A stretch of DNA of 64,000 bases. Origin: Pomphorhynchus laevis. Its lineage: Eukaryota > Acanthocephala > Palaeacanthocephala > Echinorhynchida > Pomphorhynchidae. This document shows positions 53,963-64,000 of this stretch, one piece after another. How positions within the stretch are numbered: position 1 is the first letter of the stretch; the number at the start of each line of letters is the position of its first letter. Below the pieces are notes generated by a model that was not told the DNA's origin, made no database searches, and saw nothing but the letters and a program-made list of their open reading frames with translations. The translations under genes were made by a program, and so were the position numbers. The stretch spans positions 25,716 to 89,715 of the forward strand of contig WNNJ02001496.1 in assembly GCA_012934845.2 (NCBI GenBank). Direction: 5' to 3'.

Positions 53963-56900
53963 AAGTGTTTTTTATTCTAGTGTCTTTTATTCTAATATAT
54001 TATTTATAAACAAAATAGTGTTTTTTCTAGTGTTTTTTATTCTAATACAAAGAATACTTTTTATTATTTATAAACAAAATAGTGTTTTTTCTAGTGTTTT
54101 TTATTCTAATACAAAGAATACTTTTTATTATTTATAAACAAAAAAGTGTTTTTTCTAGTGTTTTTTATTCTAATACAAAGAATACTTTTTATTATTTATA
54201 AACAAAAAGTGTTTTTTCTAGTGTTTTTTATTCTAATACAAAGAATACTTTTTATTATTTATAAACAAAATAGTGTTTTTTCTAGTGTTTTTTATTCTAA
54301 TACAAAGAATACTTTTTATTATTTATAAACAAAATAGTGTTTTTTTCTAGTGTTTTTTATTCTAATACAAAGAATACTTTTTATTATTTATAAACAAAAA
54401 AGTGTTTTTTTCTAGTGTTTTTTATTCTAATACAAAGAATACTTTTTATTATTTATAAACAAAATAGTGTTTTTTTCTAGTGTTTTTTATTCTAATACAA
54501 AGAATACTTTTTATTATTTATAAACAAAATAGTGTTTTTTTCTAGTGTTTTTTATTCTAATACAAAGAATACTTTTTATTATTTATAAACAAAATAGTGT
54601 TTTTTCTAGTGTTTTTTATTCTAATACAAAGAATACTTTTCATTATTTATAAACAAAATAGTGTTTTTTCTAGTGTTTTTTATTCTAATACAAAGAATAC
54701 TTTTCATTATTTATAAACAAAATAGTGTTTTTTCTAGTGTTTTTTATTCTAATACAAAGAATACTTTTTATTATTTATAAACAAAATAGTGTTTTTTTCT
54801 AGTGTTTTTTATTCTAATACAAAGAATACTTTTTATTATTTATAAACAAAATAGTGTTTTTTTTCTAGTGTTTTTTATTCTAATACAAAGAATACTTTTC
54901 ATTATTTATAAACAAAATAGTGTTTTTTCTAGTGTTTTTTATTCTAATACAAAGAATACTTTTCATTATTTATAAACAAAATAGTGTTTTTTTTTTCTAG
55001 TGTTTTTTATTCTAATACAAAGAATACTTTTCATTATTTATAAACAAAATAGTGTTTTTTCTAGTGGTTTCTATTCTAATACAAAGAATACTTTTCATTA
55101 TTAATAAACAAAATAGTGTTTTTCTCTAGTGTTTTTTATTCTAATATAACGAATACTTTTTATTATTTATAAACAAAAAAGTTTTTTTTCTAGTGTTTTT
55201 TATTCTAATACAAAGAATACTTTTTATTATTTATAAACAAAAAAGTGTTTTTTTCTAGTGTTTTTTATTCTAATACAAAGAATACTTTTATTATTTATAA
55301 ACAAAATAGTGTTTTTTTTCTAGTGTTTTTTATTCTAATACAAAGAATACTTTTCATTATTTATAAACAAAATAGTGTTTTTTCTAGTGGTTTCTATTCT
55401 AATACAAAGAATACTTTTCATTATTAATAAACAAAATAGTGTTTTTTCTAGTGTTTTTTATTCTAATACAAAGAATACTTTTTATTATTTATAAACAAAA
55501 TAGTGTTTTTTCTAGTGTTTTTTATTCTAATACAAAGAATACTTTTTATTATTTATAAACAAAAAGTGTTTTTTTCTAGTGTTTTTTATTCTAATAAAGA
55601 ATACTTTTTATTATTTATAAACAAAATAGTGTTTTTTTTCTAGTGTTTTTTATTCTAATACAAAGAATACTTTTCATTATTTATAAACAAAATAGTGTTT
55701 TTTCTAGTGGTTTCTATTCTAATACAAAGAATACTTTTCATTATTTATAAACAAAATAGTGTTTTTTCTAGTGGTTTCTATTCTAATACAAAGAATACTT
55801 TTCATTATTAATAAACAAAATAGTGTTTTTCTCTAGTGTTTTTTATTCTAATATAACGAATACTTTTTATTATTTATAAACAAAAAAGTGTTTTTTTTCT
55901 AGTGTTTTTTATTCTAATACAAAGAATACTTTTTATTATTTATAAACAAAATAGTGTTTTTTTTTCTAGTGTTTTTATTCTAATACAAAGAATACTTTTC
56001 ATTATTTATAAACAAAATAGTGTTTTTTCTAGTGGTTTCTATTCTAATACAAAGAATACTTTTCATTATTTATAAACAAAATAGTGTTTTTTCTAGTGTT
56101 TTTTATTCTAATACAAAGAATACTTTTTATTATTTATAAACAAAAAAGTGTTTTTTTCTAGTGTTTTTTATTCTAATATAAAGAATACTTTTTATTATTT
56201 ATAAACAAAATAGTGTTTTTTTTTCTAGTGTTTTTTATTCTAATACAAAGAATACTTTTCATTATTTATAAACAAAATAGTGTTTTTTTCTAGTGGTTTC
56301 TATTCTAATACAAAGAATACTTTTCATTATTTATAAACAAAATAGTGTTTTTTCTAGTGTTTTTTATTCTAATACAAAGAATACTTTTTATTATTTATAA
56401 ACAAAAAAGTGTTTTTTTCTAGTGTTTTTTATTCTAACACAAAGAATACTTTTTATTATTTATAAACAAAAAGTGTTTTTTTTTCTAGTGTTTTTTATTC
56501 TAATACAAAGAATACTTTTTATTATTTATAAACAAAATAGTGTTTTTTTTCTAGTGTTTTTTATTCTAATACAAAGAATACTTTTCATTATTTATAAACA
56601 AAATAGTGTTTTTTCTAGTGGTTTCTATTCTAATACAAAGAATACTTTTCATTATTTATAAACAAAATAGTGTTTTTTTCTAGTGTTTTTTATTCTAATA
56701 CAAAGAATACTTTTCATTATTTATAAACAAAATAGTGTTTTTTTCTAGTGTTTTTTATTCTAATACAAAGAATACTTTTTATTATTTATAAACAAAATAG
56801 TGTTTTTTTCTAGTGTTTTTTATTCTAATACAAAGAATACTTTTTATTATTTATAAACAAAATAGTGTTTTTTTCTAGTGTTTTTTATTCTAATACAAAG

Positions 56901-59900
56901 AATACTTTTTATTATTTATAAACAAAATAGTGTTTTTTTTCTAGTGTTTTTTATTCTAATACAAAGAATACTTTTTATTATTTATAAACAAAATAGTGTT
57001 TTTTTCTAGTGTTTTTTATTCTAATACAAAGAATACTTTTCATTATTTATAAACAAAATAGTGTTTTTTCTAGTGGTTTCTATTCTAATACAAAGAATAC
57101 TTTTCATTATTAATAAACAAAATAGTGTTTTTCTCTAGTGTTTTTTATTCTAATATAACGAATACTTTTTATTATTTATAAACAAAAAAGTGTTTTTTTC
57201 TAGTGTTTTTTATTCTAATACAAAGAATACTTTTTATTATTTATAAACAAAATAGTGTTTTTTTTTCTAGTGTTTTTTATTCTAATACAAAGAATACTTT
57301 TTATTATTTATAAACAAAATAGTGTTTTTTTCTAGTGTTTTCTATTCTAATACAAAGAATACTTTTAATTATTTATAAACAAAATAGTGTTTTTTTTTCT
57401 AGTGTTTTTTATTCTAATACAAAGAATACTTTTTATTATTTATAAACAAAATAGTGTTTTTTTTCTAGTGTTTTTTATTCTAATACAAAGAATACTTTTT
57501 ATTATTTATAAACAAAATAGTGTTTTTTTAGTGTTTTTTATTCTAATACAAATAATACTTTTTTTATTTATAAACAAAATAGTGTTTTTTCTATTGTTTT
57601 TTATTCTAATATAACGAATACTTTTTATTATTTATAAACAAAAAAGTGTTTTTTTTCTAGTGTTTTTTATTCTAATACAAAGAATACTTTTTATTATTTA
57701 TAAACAAAATAGTGTTTTTTTCTAGTGTTTTTTATTCTAATACAAAGAATACTTTTATTATTTATAAACAAAATAGTGTTTTTTCTAGTGTTTTTTATTC
57801 TAATACAAAGAATACTTTTTATTATTTATAAACAAAATAGTGTTTTTTTTTCTAGTGTTTTTATTCTAATATAAAGAATACTTTTTATTATTTATAAACA
57901 AAATAGTGTTTTTTTCTAATACAAAGAATACTTTTTATTATTTATAAACAAAATAGTGTTTTTTTTTCTAGTGTTTTTTATTCTAACACAAAGAATACTT
58001 TTTATTATTTATAAACAAAAAAGTGTTTTTTTCTAGTTTTTTTTTATTCTAATACAAAGAATACTTTTTATTATTTATAAACAAAATAGTGTTTTTTTTC
58101 TAGTGTTTTTTATTCTAATACAAAGAATACTTTTCATTATTTATAAACAAAATAGTGTTTTTTTTCTAGTGTTTTTATTCTAATACAAAGAATACTTTTT
58201 ATTATTTATAAACAAAATAGTGTTTTTTTCTAGTGTTTTTTATTCTAATACAAAGAATACTTTTTATTATTTATAAACAAAATAGTGTTTTTTCTAGTGT
58301 TTTTTATTCTAATACAAAGAATACTTTTTATTATTTATAAACAAAATAGTGTTTTTTTCTAGTGTTTTTTATTCTAATACAAAGAATACTTTTTATTATT
58401 TATAAACAAAATAGTGTTTTTTCTAGTGTTTTTATTCTAATACAAAGAATACTTTTTATTATTTATAAACAAAATAGTGTTTTTTTCTAGTGTTTTTTAT
58501 TCTAATACAAAGAATACTTTTTATTATTTATAAACAAAACAGTGTTTTTTTCTAGTGTTTTTTATTCTAATACAAAGAATACTTTTTATTATTTATAAAC
58601 AAAATAGTGTTTTTTTCTAGTGTTTTTTATTCTAATATAAAGAATACTTTTTATTATTTATAAACAAAATAGTGTTTTTTTTTCTAGTGTTTTTTATTCT
58701 AATACAAAGAATACTTTTCATTATTTATAAACAAAATAGTGTTTTTTCTAGTGGTTTCTATTCTAATACAAAGAATACTTTTCATTATTAATAAACAAAA
58801 TAGTGTTTTTCTCTAGTGTTTTTTATTCTAATATAACGAATACTTTTTATTATTTATAAACAAAAAAGTGTTTTTTTTTCTAGTGTTTTTTATTCTAATA
58901 CAAAGAATACTTTTTATTATTTATAAACAAAATAGTGTTTTTTTTGGTGTTTTCTATTCTAATATAAAGAATACTTTTAATTATTTATAAACAAAATAGT
59001 GTTTTTTTCAATTGTTTTCTATTCTAATATAAAGAATACTTTTAATTATTTATAAACAAAATAGTGCTTTTTCTAGTGTTTTTTATTCTAATACAAAGAA
59101 TACTTTTTATTATTTATACACAAAATAGTTTTTTTTTTCTAGTGTTTTTTATTCTAATACAAAGAATACTTTTTATTATTTATAAACAAAATAGTGTTTT
59201 TTTAGTGTTTTTTATTCTAATACAAATAATACTTTTTTTATTTATAAACAAAATAGTGTTTTTTCTATTGTTTTTTATTCTAATAAACGAATACTTTTTA
59301 TTATTTATAAACAAAAAAGTGTTTTTTTTTCTAGTGTTTTTTATTCTAATACAAAGAATACTTTTTATTATTTATAAACAAAATAGTGTTTTTTTTCTAG
59401 TGTTTTTTATTCTAATACAAAGAATACTTTTTATTATTTATAAACAAAATAGTGTTTTTTTCTAGTGTTTTTTATTCTAATACAAAGAATACTTTTTATT
59501 ATTTATAAACAAAATAGTGTTTTTTTCTAGTGTTTTTATTCTAATACAAATAATACTTTTTTTATTTATAAACAAAATAGTGTTTTTTCTAGTGTTTTTT
59601 ATTCTAATACAAAGAATACTTTTTATTATTTATAAACAAAAAAGTGTTTTTTTCTAGTGTTTTTTATTTTAATACAAAGATTACTTTTTATTATTTATAA
59701 ACAAAATAGTGTTTTTTTTCTAGTGTTTTTTTATTCTAATACAAAGAATACTTTTTATTATTTATAAACAAAATAGTGTTTTTTTCTAGTGTTTTTTATT
59801 CTAATACAAAGAATACTTTTTATTATTTATAAACAAAATAGTGTTTTTTTCTAGTGTTTTTTGTTCTAATACAAAGAATACTTTTTATTATTTATAAACA

Positions 59901-62900
59901 AAATAGTGTTTTTTCTAGTGTTTTTAATTCTAATACAAAAAATACTTTTTATTATTTATTAACAAAACAGTGTTTTTTTCTAGTGATTTTTACTCTAACA
60001 CAAAGAATACTTTTTATTATTTATAAACAAAATAGTTTTTTTTCTAGTGTTTTTATTCTAATAAAAAGAATACTTTTTATTATTTATAAACAAAATAGTG
60101 TTTTTTTTCTAGTGTTTTTTATTCTAATACAAAGAATACTTTTTTTATTTATATACAAAATAGTGTTTTTTTCTAGTGTATTTTATTCTAATACAAAGAA
60201 TACTTTTTATTATTTATAAACAAAATAGTGTTTTTTATTCTAGTGTTTTTATTCTAATATAAAGAATACTTTTTATTATTTATAAACAAAATAGTGTTTT
60301 TTTCTAATACAAAGAATACTTTTTATTATTTATAAACAAAATAGTGTTTTTTTTCTAGTGTTTTTTATTCTAACACAAAGAAAAAATTTTTTTTTATAAA
60401 CAAAAAAGTGTTTTTTCTAGTTTTTTTTATTCTAATAAACCGAATACTTTTTATTATTTATAAACAAAATAGTGTTTTTTTCTAGTGTTTTTATTCTAAT
60501 ACAAAGAATACTTTTTATTATTTATAAACAAAATAGTGTTTTTTTTCTAGTGTTTTTATTCTAATATAAAGAATACTTTTTATTATTTATAAACAAAATA
60601 GTGTTTTTTTCTAATACAAAGAATACGTTTTATTATTTATAAACAAAATAGTGTTTTTTTCTAGTGTTTTTTATTCTAACACAAAGAATACTTTTTATTA
60701 TTTATAAACAAAAAAGTGTTTTTTTCTAGTTTTTTTTATTCTAATAAACCGAATACATTTTATTATTTATAAACAAAATAGTGTTTTTTCTAGTGTTTTT
60801 ATTCAAATACAAAGAATACATTTTGTTATTTATAAACAAAATAGTGTTTTTTTCTAGTGTTTTTTATTCTAATACAAAGAATACTTTTTATTATTTATAA
60901 ACAAAATAGTGTTTTTTTTCTAGTGTTTTTTATTCTAATACAAAGAATACTTTTTATTATTTATAAACAAAATAGTGTTTTTTCTAGTGTTTTTTATTTT
61001 AATACAAATAATACTTTTTATAATTTATAACAAAATAGTGTTTTTTTCTAGTGTTTTTTATTCTAATACAAAGAATACTTTTTATTATTTATAAACAAAA
61101 TAGTTTTTTTTCTAGTGTTTTCTATTCTAAGACAAAGAATACTTTTAATTATTTATAAACAAAATAGTGTTTTTTTTCTAGTGTTTTTTATTCTAACACA
61201 AAGAATCCTTTTTTTTATTTATAAACAAAGAAGTGTTTTTTCTAGTATTTTTTATTCCAATATAACGAATACTTTTTATTATTTATAAACAAAATAGTGT
61301 TTTTTCTAGGGTTTTTTATTCTAATACAAAGAATACTTTTCATTATTTATAAACAAAATAGTGTTTTTTTTTCTAGTGTTTTTTATTCTAATACAAAGAA
61401 TACTTTTTGTTATTTATAAACAAAATAGTGTTTTTTCTAGTGTTTTTTATTTTAATACAAATAATACTTTTTATTATTTAGAAACAAAATAGTGTTTTTT
61501 TCTAGTGTATTTTATTCTAATACAAAGAATACTTTTTATTATTTATAAACAAAATAGTGTTTTTTTCTAATGTTTTTATTCTAATACAAAGAATACTTTT
61601 TATTGTTAAAACAAAAAAGTGATTTTTCTAGTGTTTTATTATTCTAATACAAAGAATACTTTTTATTATTTACAAACAAAATAGTGTTTTTTTTCTAGTG
61701 TTTTTTATTCTAATACAAAGAATACTTTTCATTATTTATAAACAAAATACTGTTTTTTGTAGTTTTCTATTCTAATATAAAGAATACTTTTTATTATTTA
61801 TAAAACAAATAGTGTTTTTTTCTAGTGTTTTTTATTTTAATACAACGAATACTTTTCATTACTTATAAACAAAATAGTGTTTTTTTTCTAGTGTTTTTAT
61901 TCTAATACAAAGAATACTTTTTATTATTTATAAACAAAATAGTGTTTTTTCTAGTGTTTTTTATTCTAATACAAAGAATACTTTTTATTATTTATAAACA
62001 AAAAAGTGTTTTTTCTAGTGTTTTTTATTCTAATACAAAGAATACTTTTTATTATTTATAAACAAAATAGTGTTTTTTTCTAGTGTTTTTTATTCTAATA
62101 CAAAGAATACTTTTTATTATTTATAAACAAAATAGTGTTTTTTCTAGTGTTTTTTATTCTAATACAAAGAATACTTTTTATTATTTATAAACAAAATAGT
62201 GTTTTTTTCTAGTGTTTTTTATTCTAATACAAATAATACTTTTTATTATTTATAAACAAAATAGTGTTTTTTTTCTAGTGTTTTTTATTCTAATACAAAG
62301 AATACTTTTTATTATTTATAAACAAAAAAGTGTTTTTTTTTCTAGTGTTTTTTATTCTAATACAAAGAATACTTTTTATTATTTATAAACAAAATAGTGT
62401 TTTTTTTTCTAGTGTTTTTTATTCTAATACAAAGAATACTTTTTATTATTTATAAACAAAATAGTGTTTTTTTCTAGTGTTTTTTATTCTAATACAAAGA
62501 ATACTTTTTATTATTTATAAACAAAATAGTGTTTTTTTTTCTAGTGTTTTTTATTCTAATACAAAGAATACTTTTTATTATTTATAAACAAAATAGTGTT
62601 TTTTTTCTAGTGTTTTTTATTCTAATACAAAGAATACTTTTTATTATTTATAAACAAAATAGTGTTTTTTTCTAGTGTTTTTTATTCTAATACAAAGAAT
62701 ACTTTTTATTATTTATAAACAAAATAGTGTTTTTTTTCTAGTGTTTTTTATTCTAATACAAAGAATACTTTTCATTATTTATAAACAAAATAGTGTTTTT
62801 TCTAGTGGTTTCTATTCTAATACAAAGAATACTTTTTCATTATTTATAAACAAAATAGTGTTTTTTCTAGTGTTTTTTATTCTAATATAACGAATACTTT

Positions 62901-64000
62901 TTATTATTTATAAACAAAAAAGTGTTTTTTTTTCTAGTGTTTTTTATTCTAATACAAAGAATACTTTTTATTATTTATAAACAAAATAGTGTTTTTTTCT
63001 AGTGTTTTTTATTCTAATACAAAGAATACTTTTTATTATTTATAAACAAAATAGTGTTTTTTCTAGTGTTTTTTATTCTAATACAAAGAATACTTTTTAT
63101 TATTTATAAACAAAATAGTGTTTTTTCTAGTGTTTTTATTCTAATACAAAGAATACTTTTTATTATTTATAAACAAAATAGTGTTTTTTTTTCTAGTGTT
63201 TTTTATTCTAATACAAAGAATACTTTTTATTATTTATAAACAAAATAGTGTTTTTTCTAGTGTTTTTTATTCTAATACAAAGAATACTTTTATTATTTAT
63301 AAACAAAATAGTGTTTTTTTTCTAGTGTTTTTTATTCTAATACAAAGAATACTTTTTATTATTTATAAACAAAATAGTGTTTTTTCTAGTGTTTTTATTC
63401 TAATACAAAGAATACTTTTCATTATTTATAAACAAAATAGTGTTTTTTTCTAGTGTTTTTATTCTAATACAAAGAATACTTTTTATTATTTATAAACAAA
63501 AAAGTGTTTTTTCTAGTGTTTTTTATTCTAATACAAAGAATACTTTTTATTATTTATAAACAAAATAGTGTTTTTTCTAGTGTTTTTTATTCTAATACAA
63601 AGAATACTTTTCATTATTTATAAACAAAATAGTGTTTTTTCTAGTGTTTTTTATTCTAATACAAAGAATACTTTTTTTATTTATAAACAAAATAGTGTTT
63701 TTTCTAGTGTTTTTTATTCTAATACAAATAATACTTTTTATTATTTATAAACAAAATAGTGTTTTTTCTAGTGTTTTTTATTCTAATACAAAGAATACTT
63801 TTTATTATTTATAAACAAAATAGTGTTTTTTTCTAGTGTTTTTTATTCTAATACAAAGAATACTTTTTATTATTTATAAACAAAATAGTGTTTTTTTCTA
63901 GTGTTTTTATTCTAATACAAAGAATACTTTTATTATTTATAAACAAAATAGTGTTTTTTCTAGTGTTTTTTATTCTAATACAAAGAATACTTTTTATTAT
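53963..64000 (+). repeat. Satellite array of about 64-bp monomers
   Basis: About 150 head-to-tail copies of a monomer built as CTAGTGTTTTTTATTCTAAT, ACAAAGAATACTTTTTATTA, TTTATAAACAAAATAGTG plus a variable T run. The array continues past the window. Monomers differ by T-run length and few substitutions. Variant monomers (GTGGTTTCTATTC; ATATAACGAATAC after TTTTTCTCTAG) recur together near 55.1, 55.8, 57.1 and 58.8 kb, so multi-monomer blocks were amplified. Frames reading FFILIQRILFIIYKQNSV are a consequence of the repeat and are not genes. Confidence 0.95.

Noticed and set aside
54146-63814. Many open frames of 60-133 codons reading FFILIQRILFIIYKQNSV
   Set aside because: They are translations of the satellite monomer, differ only by T-run length and have no independent signal of coding.
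53963-64000. Possibility of a CRISPR array
   Set aside because: Monomers are contiguous with no unique spacers, and the window is eukaryotic.
1-64000. tRNA or rRNA genes
   Set aside because: No cloverleaf with the usual TTCGA-type arm and no rRNA core sequence was recognised by reading; a tRNAscan or Rfam run could still find something.

Overview
The window looks like an AT-rich (about three quarters A+T by eye) invertebrate animal genome. It has spliceosomal introns with GTAAGT donors and TTTAG acceptors, AATAAA polyadenylation signals, several non-LTR retrotransposon families, Penelope-like elements and a large satellite. Nothing in it is bacterial and no species can be named. No long uninterrupted host gene is present.

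The main finding is a dispersed array of very short homologous exons on the + strand between about 1.7 and 45.9 kb. I can place 17 exons. Each is exactly 66 nt, flanked by an AG acceptor and a GTAAGT (once GTATGT) donor, and entered and left in phase 2. Each encodes one 22-residue repeat in which Phe at position 2 is invariant, Thr at 5 and Leu at 13 nearly so, with an [FY]-[GD]-N motif near the end. Exons alternate as type A (ends TT) and type B (ends AT), 220-900 bases apart, and B is followed after a 70-95 base intron by a candidate terminal exon C with a stop codon. The set A-B-C, its introns and its 3' tail with AATAAA form a duplicated unit repeated eight to ten times. The first exon was not found. 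The units may be tandem copies of a small gene, or cassettes of one long gene.

The introns and spacers are full of transposons. Minus-strand LINE copies: an old one at 5.0-7.2 kb and a younger one at 32.24-35.77 kb with a clear target-site duplication. Others: a CR1-like LINE (36.1-38.2 kb), an RTE-like endonuclease remnant (44-45 kb), another LINE (51-53.4 kb), two fossil LTR-element integrase pieces (38.3-39.3 and 42.2-42.7 kb), and a broken Penelope-like element with GIY-YIG nuclease, inverted pseudo-LTRs and a hammerhead-like motif (28.3-29.2 kb). A separate reverse-transcriptase element (21.2-23.3 kb, 394-codon open RT) has at least five partial or deleted relatives in the window.

From about 53.96 kb to the end lies a satellite of roughly 64-bp monomers (about 150 copies). 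The monomer matches, in reverse complement, the 3' end of that reverse-transcriptase element, and the array starts directly at a terminal copy of it. Short near-perfect palindromes with tiny loops are unusually common.
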